Of a DNA stretch of 64,000 nt, positions 33,208 through 45,500 are shown in pieces. Within the stretch, counting starts at the first letter, position 1. Each line of letters opens with the position of its first letter. This DNA comes from Sphaerolaimus hirsutus (taxonomy: Eukaryota; Nematoda; Chromadorea; Monhysterida; Sphaerolaimidae), in NCBI GenBank assembly GCA_964036195.1, contig OZ038457.1, positions 26,856,787 through 26,920,786 on the forward strand. The letters run 5' to 3'. Under the pieces are notes generated by a model. That model did no database searches. It saw nothing but the letters and a program-made list of their open reading frames with translations, and was not told the origin of the DNA. A program made the translations under genes and the position numbers.

Positions 33208-33549
33208 TGCCGTATATTCTCGAATAAGACCCCGGGGAGTTATTTTTTCGTCAGAGTTTTTGAGGGGGAGTTATTCAGGGGGGAGTTTTTTTTGCTCAGA
33301 ATTAAATGATGTATCGTTGCCGTAGGCTAATCTTGTGTATTTTTCGTTTCACACACTGCACTGCATTTGCAACCCAGGAATAGTTTTATTTGGTCTGTCG
33401 AACTTCACTGATTGTTTTTAAAATTGACCCAACGTATTTTCCACTTATCACAGAGGTGGGAGTTATTCAAGGGGGGGGGTTATTTTTTCTCACTCGACCA
33501 ACGGAAAGGGAAGTTATTCAAGGGAGGTTTTATTCGAGAAAAGACGGTA
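33208..33549. mobile_element. CCGTATT-type element (AATAAGACCCC variant)
   Basis: Left TGCCGTATATTCTCGAATAA, right TTTTATTCGAGAAAAGACGG. It has two TTATTTTTTCNNNNTC phrases and GGGGGGAGTT runs. Confidence 0.8.
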
Positions 33550-34806
33550 TTTGTATACAGTACCCAATGTGTACCTAGTGTTACTTGTTAGAAAGCTTTG
33601 AATTGGGATGGGCACTTTGAATTGAGATCGCATTTGAGAATTTATGTATTTATGTTTTTTCCAAGTTTTTTTTTCCATATAGGTAGGTAAAATAGATATT
33701 AATACCTAGGTAATTTTCGTTTCTTTTGGGGAACTAATATTTAATTATATCTTCTCAAAATCGCCCATTTTTCAATGCCAATCACCTAACATTGTGCAAA
33801 AATGCCACGGCGCCTAACACACTCGTATTTTCCCCTCAAAAAGATTTGTCAACCCCTATTTCCCCAAATGTACACAAGTACACATTTAAACTTGATGAAT
33901 TGCTTTCGGGCGGATTCGTCAACGCCACAAATCTAGACACTTCACCTAAATTCGGCCTGTACTTTGCGCACTTTTTTCCGAAATTTGTTGAATGCCGATG
34001 ATCAATCAAATTTGTGCCTTTCGATGAGTTGTGATAAATATTTATTTTGGATGGGCATAAAAAATAGTGCCAGGTGTGACGGAGTAATTGATAAGGGCGG
34101 CATAAAGTTTGTCTCTGCAGTTGCGTACTGGTGGTAATTGTTAAATGGACAAAGTAGAAAAGTAGGTGTAACTTGGGTTAGTTAAGTTACATATTTAGTT
34201 TACAATCAGATATTACTTTTGAACACTTTAGTCTACCAAAATGAGTCATTTTCTACCTGCGTCAACTGTAGTTTACAGACACCTCGTTCTTGTAAACTCA
34301 AATCCGTTCAAAGCTGATTTGTGAGTTTACTAACAGTAAACTAGTGTTCGCAGCGCCAACTGTTACCTTCTGTAACAACTTACAAGTATTTAACTTTCAA
34401 ATTCACCTGTAACTTGTAAGATTACTTGTCACCTGACTTGTCACTTGCCTGACTTGACTTGACACCTAACTTTACTTGCACGTATAATACTAGGTAGTTT
34501 ACTTGACACTTGTCAACTTATGGAATGGGTTCCTGGCGTCTACCCTTTGATGCTCACAGTATTTTTGTAGGGTGTGGTTATGTTGAATGCGGGACGTCTT
34601 GATTGACGTGCGGCTTGACAATTTTTTTGTCGTTTTTCTTCGTTTTGGGAAGATTTCACGCCGTGGAAAAGGTTAAGTTTGAAAAGAATTTTAAAACAAT
34701 GTTACGATCAATCTAAAAAAACGTTTGGTCACTTTCATTGGCTCTCCTTATTTTTTACTTGGGATATTTGAAATTGGTTGCAGAGTTCAACACGATTGAT
34801 TTATCC

Positions 34807-35248
34807 TACCGTATTACCTCGAATTATCCCCCCCCCTTGAATTAACCCCCCCCCCCCTCGAAATACCCCCCCTAAATTTCGGCTGAGGAAATAATAACCC
34901 CCCCCCCCCTCGAAATACCCCCCCCCTAAAATTGAGTGTAAAGAGAACGTACATAACAAATACCGCAGTTTGTGATCTGTACAAGTCAGAACACACGTTA
35001 AGACTGATGAGTGAGTGATGTTAGGGAAGGGTTATGTGTATATACAGTTATAGGTATATTCCTAAAAACACATATACGTCTATGTAAACGCTTGATTTTT
35101 CTACGTCTCAGTATGCGGAATTTCTGAAAATTTCTGGCGAAATAATAGACCCCCCCCTCGAATAAACCCCCCCCCTCGAATTATCCCCCCCTCAAATTTT
35201 GCTGGCGAAATAATAAACCCCCTGGGGGTATTTCGAGGTAATACGGTA
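34807..35248. mobile_element. CCGTATT-type element
   Basis: Left TACCGTATTACCTCGAATTA, right TATTTCGAGGTAATACGGTA, with at least five further CTCGAA(A/T)TACCCCCC words inside. Confidence 0.85.
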
Positions 35249-35989
35249 TTTGGGATTTCCAAGCGTTTTTTCAGTCTGGAACAATGTGTTGTTTTTATTG
35301 CCACGAGTTGAAGGTTGCGACAACCAGGAAACGTTTTTTTGCAACAAAAAAATAGAAAATCACTCGCAAAAAATACCCATTGCGTAAATTGAAGCTCAAT
35401 ACACATATTTATCAAAAGTTTGAAAAATACCCCCCCCCCCGGCATACTTTTGCCATTTCAGTTACCATTGTGTATTTATAGGAATATTGTTGAAAATAAA
35501 TAAATACCGGTAGGTAGTATACCGGGTAGGTAAATTTAGACCTAGACTTTTGGACCCATTAGAAACAATGCGATAACTACATTCTATGGTCATAGTTCAA
35601 GTGCGTTGCGTGTTTTAGTGGTTGCGAAAAATCCGTCGAAATTCCCGCAATTTTTCAAGTGGCTTCAAGTTTTTGCGCCGCGTGTGAAGTTTGCGTGTTT
35701 CGGTGTATGATTTCTGTGTGATTTCCCACTTTTAAGTAGTTTTGTTTCGAATGAGTCGTGCGCAATTGTGGATTATAGTGATTGTGGATTATCAATGATT
35801 TGTGATTGTGCATTAAGGTTGTTCATTTTATGTTTCTTTCTTGAGAAAGATAGTCGTATTCTTTTGTGACATCTCTTTGTCTATTATTTGTTGTTCTCGT
35901 CTGATTTTGTCGTATAGTCTAAACATCCCGGGTAAATTTTTGTCGAAAACTCGATTTTTAACATGTTGTTGCCGCATACGCTAGTTAAC

Positions 35990-36240
35990 TACCGTATTTC
36001 CTCGAAATACCCCCCCCCCCCTCAAAATGGGCACTATGTATTTGTGGTCCGGGAAATGCATAACAGACGTTCAAAACACTTACTGTGTTACGTTAGAACA
36101 TGGTTTATAACATTTACATCCTTATATAAGGCTGTCAAAACTTATAAATGGTGGTTATTGTTGCATTTTTCTCGTTTTTCTCTCAAAATTTCCACTCTGA
36201 AAAAATAAACCCCCTGGGGGTATTTCGAGGAAATACAGTA
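35990..36240. mobile_element. CCGTATT-type element
   Basis: Left TACCGTATTTCCTCGAAATA, right TATTTCGAGGAAATACAGTA. The core matches 23767-24021 inverted. Confidence 0.85.
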
Positions 36241-36508
36241 ATTTGGCTGCTCATAAATCAACATTGAACTCATTTGAGTGTACCAGAATGAATTCTAAAT
36301 CAGAATTCTTAATTTTCGTCAACTGTAGTAGACAGAGACCTCATTCTGGTAAACTCAAATACGTTCAGAGTCGATTTATAATTTTACCAAATCCAAGTTT
36401 GCTGGCAGTAAACTGATTTGTGCAGCGCCAATTATTACGTTCATTAATTGTTTTGCACAACTTTTCCCAGGCTCTACGCATCTTAATTAACAAAAACTGT
36501 CCATCAAC

Positions 36509-39500
36509 ATGGATATGCGGCATGTTCAAAGGATGTCTGCACCAAGAATTCTAGCCGCCATCACACTATGTAATTTGTCGTTAAATTTTCTGTTGATAAT
36601 AGGGCGCTATAGCAGTTTATTCATCCGTTAAATTTCACTAATTTCACAGAAAAAATGCAATTTTTCCATGAGTTTCCATGTTCATGAGTAATATTGTAAT
36701 TTATAAAATCAACATGCTTACATTGTGACGCCAGGCTCACATTTACCCCCCCCCCATACGCAGTATCTGTACCCAGCAAAAGTCGCCTTTTGGTAGCCTC
36801 CCCCTCTTCTCAACCAGCTGTGCAAGATCCAGTGCGGAATCAATCGCTTTCGATACCCGATCAATTCAGCAACAATGCGCAGTTGATCGCGATTGATCCT
36901 ATATGTGCAAATGATACCATAGCGACTTTCGTGAGAATCGCCAGGGCGCATAACAATGCCGTTGCCACTTTGGCTGTTAGCTTGAGTTTGGATGGTGGGT
37001 TTGGGCGGGGCTTAAATTTTTCAAATTTGGAATGATTTTGATTTACACGGCTCTATAACTGCTGTTTTTCCGCTGTTTGACACCCTAGTCACCATTTTGG
37101 CACGATTACCGTAATCGTGCCAAAATGGTGACGCCTCTTATAATTTACAGCGACAGCAATATTTTTTTATTTTAAAAAAGCTGTTGGCGAGCTCGTATCT
37201 CGTATTTTTTTGTATTTTGAACAATTCTAGAAAATCTCTCGAAAATAAAGTTAAATGTCTCTGAAAAATATAAATATAATATTTTTTCATGATATTTTCC
37301 ACATAAATTTCCAGAGATTTTGTTCAATGCTAAGCTAACTGTGCTAAACTTTGCAGCGTGTGCGAGCGCCTGTCGCCAAGACCAACACCCGCTGGGAGCT
37401 GGCAAACTTCCCTGCAGAGGTTTCAATCACCAAGCTGGCAACGAGCCAATGTGCCAGCTGTATGATGGGTTGGCCAGAATTGGACCCATGAATTATAATG
37501 TGGGCAAAAGGAGTCACTTTTTCAGTAAAGTGTGCCTGAAATGTTAGTTCTGGGCTCTGGGCTATAAAAAGTAAAATTTTCATTTGCCTTTGCAAATTCA
37601 CAATTGTTTATCACTTGTAAACTGTTTACAAACTAAAAACCTCACAATGAAAAAAAACTCGAAAAACTTCTCAGCGGGCACGGGCACGTGTTTCGGCCGG
37701 CCCTATGCATTCGACGTAGTGCCCAATGCATCGCTAGAAAATCACGCGAAACGGTCGCAAGCAGTTCACGCGGTGCACGAGTGCCTGGTGCTGTGTTTGG
37801 AAGAGAGCAACTTTCCCTGTCATTCTGTCAATTTTGTCAAGGATCAGGGGTTCGTTTTTTGGGCAATTGTGGGCGGAATCCATAGTGCCCGACTTTTTTC
37901 GGGTAACCCGACTCGTGTATGGCATGTTTTAATATTTATATATTAGCCGATTTTATCTGTGTAGTAGCGTGTTGAGCTTTTTTGAGTAATCAAATAAGTT
38001 CTCACTAGCAAGGTAAAGCCAATGTTATGCCAATATTTTTTTCAGATTTTTAGTGCACTTTTTTCAGGTTGTGTGTGCTGAACGGAATCGGGCGGCGCAG
38101 TGCAGCACCGGAGCAGTTCACAGCATCTCAGAATGTTGATTATTTTGAGAATAATTGTCTCACTGGTAACGTTTTTTTCTTTTTCTTTTACTTTTTATCT
38201 GGGTTCTGTGGGAAAAATTATCGATCGTACTTCATCGCTGTTTTTTTATGGGGGAGTATTTTTCCGTCAGTACGTAAAATAATTAATTGTTTATCACTAA
38301 TCTATTCATTACATAGCTATTGAGTAATTAGTTGTGCTCATTAGTGCTTAAGTATCTTAAGCAAAACTGACACCTTTTTTAACCCCCAACTGACAACAAC
38401 AATTTTACAAAAATTCTCAATTTGAATAATCCCCCCATGCAGAAGAAAGTCGTTGCGCGCTGGGGAAGATGCACTTCGTGCGCGCGGTGGCTTCGCAGAT
38501 CCCCGGCAAGGACGTCAGCCTGCACAAGCAGACACTGGCCAGCTGTCTCAGCAGGTTCGATTGGTCCATTCAGCTGGCAAAGTGGACATGTTTGATGTAG
38601 CTGAGTCGTTGACGTTGCTGTTTTGAAATATATTAGATGTGCAATCAACTGTCAACTGAGCGAAGTTTGTGAATCCATAGATGTGTGCAAATAGTTTTTT
38701 TTTATTAAGAGCGCATAAAATTCATAAATTTAAAGTGCTTAAATGTAATCTCTGTTTTGTAGATAGATAAAAATAGTAGATGGTAAACTACCGTATTGCC
38801 TCAAAGTGCCCCCATGGGGGTTTATTTTATCGCGAGCAAAATTTGAGGAGGGTTAATTCGAGGGGGGCTTATTCGAGGGGGTTATTGTTGCGTCATAGAT
38901 TATTGTAAGGGTCTTAGCAAATAGTAGTCATTTGCGTGTACCCAAAACAGGTAATAAATGTGTCCAAACAGGATATATTTGGACATAAAAACGTAGATAG
39001 CTACACAAACTAGTATATGCGTAGCTACGATACTAATTAGGAGGAATAAATACATCATGAACTTTGCATACATGATGTACATGAGGAAGGGGGGTATTTC
39101 GAGGGGGGTTTATAATTTCCCCAGCTCATTTTGAGGAGGGGGGGGGGGGGGTAATTCGAGGGGGGAGGTAAATTCAAGGGGGTGATTCGAGGTAATACGG
39201 TAGTTGACCAGTGACAAGTAGTGCGTGGGCCGCCATTAGGCGTGAGGTTCATGTCGCCGCCCGCAGATGTCTATCAGCATCGGCGGTGTTCTGCCGAGCG
39301 GTGGAATTCTCCGCGAACACGAGCGACTGCTCCGTGTCCGACGAGGACTTCGCCACCGACGTGCGCCTGCTCGAGTCCGCCGCCGAGTCGGGGCTGGATG
39401 TGTATGAACCCATTTGCTTGCCCTGTTAGTGAGATGGGGGGGGTTCTGGTTTTGTCACGTAATTAAACAGGGGGCACTCCCAGACCCTGTAGAAAGCCCT

Positions 39501-42500
39501 GTAAAATGTCATGCAAAGTGTCTAAAGTCATGGAAAATGACCTGCAAAATGGCAACTCGGTTGCCATTTGGCAGGGCATATTCCATGACTTTTGACACTT
39601 TGCATGACATTTGACATTTTACAGGGCTTTTTACAGGGTCTGGGAGTGGTACCAGGTTAGCGCTTCGCATGTATGTGAGTTTTACAATAGACGGATACAT
39701 TTATTTATTCTTTGATGCGTAGTGGGATAAGAAAAATTCGTCCATATAATTAGGTGGTATTGGAATTAACTTTTTTTGGTTAAAATTACCCAGATAACTT
39801 AACTTTTTGGCAGAAAGCGTTTATACTGAAGCAGCGCGTACATGAATGGTAAAATGTGTGCAGCCCTGTAAAATGTAAAAAGTCCAAAAAATGGCATGAA
39901 AAATAAAAATGGGTAAATAAAATAAAGTTCGACATTTTACATGATTTTTGACACTTTGCATGAAACTTGACTGCGACTGGGGGCAGTCCCAAGCCCTGTA
40001 AAGTGTAAAGTGCCAAATGTAAGGTCAAATGCAAAGAAAAGTGTCAATCAAAACAAAAAAGAAAAGATTTTATTACTGAACTTTGCATGCCAATTGACAC
40101 TTTACTTTGCATTCGACTTTACATTTGACACTTTACTTTACAGTTTACAGGGCTTGGGACTGCCACCTGGTAGTACTTTCACTTCCCTCAATCAAAACCA
40201 TTTCTTTTTTCAAATCTAAAAAAACAACACTTTTTTAAAAAAACAGACGTCGTAAGCGGGGGCGGTGTGCGTCGGGCCGGCGAGTGCGGGGCTGCGTACA
40301 CTTTTGAACGGACTGCAGATGCCGCTCTGGTCACTGACAATCATAGATATAGCCCTCTACTTTTGGCTCAGGTGAGAGATGCGGTTTTTCGTGTGTTTGG
40401 TTACTTTTACTGTTGATGTGGATGTGTTTTGTGTTGATTGTTGGTTAAAACAGATTTCCTAGGTTACCGTATTACCGGCATGAAAATGCCTACTCTTTAC
40501 TACGATCCTTACGAAAATTTCTGACGGAATAACCCCCCCCCCTCGAATAGACCCCCCTCCAAACCCCCCCTCAAATTTTGCTGGCGAAATAGTAAACCCC
40601 CATGGGCGTATTTCGAGGTAATACGGTATTTTTTTATTTTTTTTAGAAAAAAATCAATTTGTTATAGAGGACATCCATTTATTAAAAAAATAATAATATT
40701 AAATTAGCCCTACTTTTTTAACCTTTGAAGCGGATCTACCTAGATGAAAATAAAAGTTGTTTTATGAAGAGATAATCACACGTACATACAGAAACGTTAC
40801 TGCTCTCCAAATTTTCTGTAAAAGCCATGAAAAAATAGCCAATATATTCCATGTTCAAAAATGCGAAAAAGTTGGTCAATTTATCTGGTGGATAAGTAGC
40901 ACAATTCTTGCTAATGATTGAAAATAATGATTTCGATACTGCGATTTTTTGAATCCTGATTTTTATACATCGCTGGCCTCGATCGCCTAAACGATCTTGT
41001 TACGTCGCGCCCAGTGGTCTGTATTAGTGATGGAAAAGCGCCAAGGCGCTGGCGCCTGGCGCTGACGCCAAAGCAAAAAGCGCCATGGCGCTTTTGGTGC
41101 TTGGCTCTAAAACGCGCTGGCGCCATTGGCGCTTGGCGCCGAGATCTGAGAAAGCGCCGTGGCGCTTTTGGCGCTTGGCACTATTTTGCTCTGGCGCCAT
41201 TGGCGCTTGGCGCTGTGGGTTAGAAAAGCGCTTTTGGCGCTTGGCGCTAGAAGCCTGGCGCTTTTTCCATCACTAGTCTGTATACATTCACTACAAAGCA
41301 CCGTACTTTGACTGATTCATTCCAGGTAAACCGAAAATAAAATTCGAACTTAAACAGACGAAAATCGAACCCCGCACCACACAAAAACAAAAACGGTCAA
41401 AAACACACCAATACATTTGTCACCAACTACTCACAGGCGCCAGGGCTGGCCGTGCAGCAGTGCCTAGCCGAGTGCCTGTCCAGAAACTACTGCACGGCTG
41501 TCAACTACGTGCGGCATAATGGGCGCTGCGAACTGCTTGACGCGTGGGCAATTGACGAGACTAAGGTGAGAACTCGTTCAGTTGACTCAGTTGATTCGCG
41601 TTATTGCGTGGCAATTTTTATGTTTTTTTGATTGGTCTTTCGGAAATTTAAAGGTAGTTTTTCTTGAAAATAGTGCAGGTTTACACATCGCTTTGGGAAA
41701 AACATCATACCGTATTTCCTCGAATTTCTCCATCCTCAGAGGGTTTATTTTTCGCCAGCAAATATAAAAGGTGTTTGATTCGAGAGTGTGGCTTTTTTGT
41801 TCGTCAGAAATTTTATGAAACTCCACCATTTGTCTAGCTCTCTCTGTCTCTGACATGGAGGTATCTCGCGGGGGGGGGGGGTTAATTCAACGTCGGGTGT
41901 TTCGAGAGAATGAGGTGCTTGCTATTTCAACAAAATTTATGTGCCATCGAACCCTTTAAATATTTACATCTGGCTTAGGTAAAGTTTACAGGTAAAATGT
42001 TTAGCCTTCAAAATAGCACTGTATTTAACGCGCTAACTCAAATATCTGCAATGCTACACTCAGCTGAACTTCGTGCGTGTGGAGGGGGTCGATCACTACG
42101 TGGTCATGTGTCCCAACAGACCCAGGGAAGACGGTAACTTTTTTACACTTGAAGTGACCTTTAAAGTGTTAAGTGTTTTTAACCGTGTGTTATATGCCTA
42201 TCGTACTGTTATCTGTGCTTTACCATTTGTGTTGCCCCCACGAAATCTATTATACCTTTAGATCAGCATGAAATATAGTGTCCTGATTTTTGCACGAGAC
42301 AATAATATGTATTTTCTATACAATGCATGAAAGCTGTGTAATTGTTTTTTTCTTCTTTTTCTTGAAAAACTCATCAATTCTGCGCAGGTGGAATAGATCG
42401 ATCTCAGCAATTGAGAATGGCACCGGAAAGTGATAATAAGGATCTCTCCACTGTGCAGACAAGGTTAGGAATGGGTGTAACTTTCACACTACCATACGTA

Positions 42501-45500
42501 CCGTATTACCTCGAAATACCCCCATGGGTTTTTTTATTTCGCCAGCAAAATTTGAGTGGGTCAATTCGAGGGGGGGGGTTTATTTTTTCGGCAGAAATTT
42601 TCGTAAGTATTGTAGTATAGAGTAGGTATTTACGTACCCAAACAGGTAATAAATGTGTTCAAACATGATATATTAGGTGCATCGCTACAAAAACTAGTCT
42701 CTATGTGTAGTTGCGATGCACATTGGTCGCAATTAATATTTACATCATATACATTGCATACATGATGTACTTCATTTCAGGGGGGGGGGTAATTATTTTC
42801 CCAGCCCATTTTAAGGGGGGTTAATTCGAGGGGGTCAATTCAAGGGGGGATTAATTCGAGGTAATACGGTATACTCCGCGGACAGCACAGTATGCATGCA
42901 CACATACTTATATTTTAAGCGCCGACGCACCAACACCATACTTATGCACGTACTTTCACAAAAAAGTAAAAAGGCGGAGTCAAGTACAACAAACTTATCC
43001 CGCGCCTGGGTTCATTTTTATTTTTAATGATGATGTCATGAAGGAGTGTTTCGTTCAGAAAAATGTATAGTATGTGGACCGAGGTGTTAGCTGCCACATA
43101 ATACAGTTTTGAGTTTTTTATACACAAGCACTTATCCGCTAATCCTTCAGAAGAAAGTTTCCCTGTTTCCCTGCAAATAATCACAACTCAAATTCCGAAA
43201 TTGTTTTTTTCCAGCCGTCAGGCGCGCGACCTACCAATGAAACCGATGAAAAAATCTGGTGGAATGGTCAAAATAAATGAGAAACCTCCGCCAATGCTAT
43301 CAATTCTGTCCAGAGCCGAGAGAAAGGCTACTACTAGCCAGAAAACACCTGTGGAAGGAACTGAAAATGTGGGCGACATAGGTGGGAAAGGTTCAAAAAT
43401 GGCTAACAATGTGCCTGAGGAAAGATTGAATAAAGCTTTCTTGTTGGATGATGCTGGGCCTGTTATCAAAGCCACTGTGAGTGTTTTTAAGTTTGATTTT
43501 TATATAATAATATTCTCATTTTGGTGCATACGAGTGATGTTTTCCTGCGCCTGTGCTGGTAGTTATTAAAACCCACTAGTCATCTAGACCTGCTACTTAT
43601 CTATGTCTACCTTCTACTCAATTACTTTCTAGTAATATACATTGGGAGTAGCAAAGATGAGTAGTATGACTACAGCCGCATGCAAATATGCCTTAGTGTT
43701 TGACCACCAGAGTTAAAGAAATTTTTGAGATAAGTTCAGGTTCTGCATGCAAAAAAGTTGGATTGCATAACTCAAAATTTCAGTATGTGGTGCAATGGCT
43801 ACTCCACGTTTTTTGGCATGCAAAAGCTTAACTCATCTTCAAGATTTCCGTAACTCAGCATGATGGGCAAATACAAAGGTACATTTAGGCAGTGTTTACA
43901 GTCAATGACCATGTGACGACAAAAGTTTTTATTTTCAAACATTTCTGGGCTGAGAATGAAACATCTGATATACTTTATCAATAGTGTTTTGATCAGCTCA
44001 CAACCTCATGAATACATAAAACCCCACATATTCCACAATCATGCACACTAGATCATACCTTTTTCCTGTTGTCACAGGCTATCGCGGAAATTTGTTCTAG
44101 GAGTCTCATGAACGAGGCTGCATAGAACAAATTTTGGCGACAACCCGCGACAAACTGTGATGACAGAAAAGAAGTATGATCTAGTATTCATGATTATGAA
44201 ATGTTTGACACTTGAAGTGTTTCCTAGGTTATGAGACTGATCAAATCATTATTGTTCAAGCCATCACACATGTCAAATCACATGATTCAAAGATCAAGCC
44301 ATGGTCGTCACACGGTCATTGACTGTAAACACCGCCTTACATATACTGCTGTGGAATCGCTGTGTTTCCAACTGCACTGTTGTCATCAAAACCCGCTGCT
44401 GCTAATCCCCCATCCGCTACTAGAAGAGAAGATGACTAGCGGGTCTAGATGACTAGCGGGTTTAGATGACTACTAAGCCTACACCCCAAAAATGTGGATA
44501 AAAACAAAATAACATACTTTGCAGCGCGTGAGCAGCAGCAGCAACTCGCAACCAGTGGAACTGAATCAACACGGCTACAAGCAGCGATTTTCCGGCCACG
44601 ACTTTGACTCTGAACACGTGCGCACCACGCGCAGACGCATGTGCAGATATGACCTGAAAGCACTCCACAGACAGTTGAAACCGTTCTATAGAAATGACCA
44701 TCATAATATCGGGTAGGTTGATGGTTTGAGTGACTCTTGATTTTTAAAACTGCCTTTTTAGAAAAAAAATTCTGTTCTGAGTACTGTATTGAATAATAGT
44801 GTCAGTATCAGAGATTGGCAGAAATATCTGACAGAAAATGAATGGGTTTCCTGAAAGCGGGAACGTCTGCAGATAAATGTGTCTCAATTTGTGATGTTTT
44901 CAACACGAAAAGCTGTGATTTTGCATTGTCTATAGCATTGAAAAATTCGGGATTTTGAGAAAATATTATCTTAGAGAACCCCCCCCCCCCCCCGAAAAAA
45001 TAATATGTTTTATCTCTCCCAGAGAAAATATAAATTCCCTAGACGTTTATACGTTTTTATCTCATTTCCTCTTCTCTTCTCCAACCCTGTAGAAAATATC
45101 AATACAAAGATAAGACTTTTTGATATTTTACGATGTTTAAAAATATAAATCCCCCGAGATTTTTTCAATGCCAAATGTACACCGCAGCTCCCTGACATCG
45201 TGCCAAACTCTGTGCGCAACTTGGCCCGACTTTGTGTGCCGTTCCGCCAGTTTTTCGCCATCACAAAGCATCTGTTCCCTATCCCAATTGGACCTCAATG
45301 ATTACCCAATTGAGGATTTAACCGTGCCAATGGAAGGTTTTGGGTTTTATGTTCGTTCTGGCTGCCAGCCAACTCCTTTGGCCGATTTCAGCGATGACCG
45401 TGAGAAGTTTCATTTTATTTTTAGTGTTTCAGTGGCATGGGCGTACACACTTGCGTATGCAAAATGATAGTTGTAGGTGCAAATGTTTTTACACGCTTAC

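Larger units (their letters stand above)
31724..36508. other. Gene-poor intergenic region with several inverted-repeat elements
   Basis: No gene could be supported. Contents: a CCCTGTAAA foldback (32190-32368); a half copy of the GGCCCTACACACAC foldback (33060-33136); CCGTATT-type elements at 33208-33549, 34807-35248 and 35990-36240; and two copies of a repeat containing AAACTCAAAT(A/C)CGTTCA and GTAAACTGATTT/GTAAACTAGTGTT-like words (about 34240-34360 and 36255-36435; a third at about 55680-55880). About 35520-35985 appears non-repetitive and may be part of the promoter or 5' UTR of the NompA-like gene. A 69-codon frame at 33792-34001 lacks any family resemblance. Confidence 0.5.

Noticed and set aside
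33792-34001. 69-codon open frame as a small gene
   Set aside because: No similarity recognised, no flanking splice sites or promoter signals; length is expected by chance.
35963-36208. Frame starting ATGTTGTTGCCGCATACG as the N-terminus of the NompA-like gene
   Set aside because: It runs directly into the CCGTATT-type element at 35990; the ATG at 36509 gives a signal peptide-like start with a phase-correct splice to the next exon.
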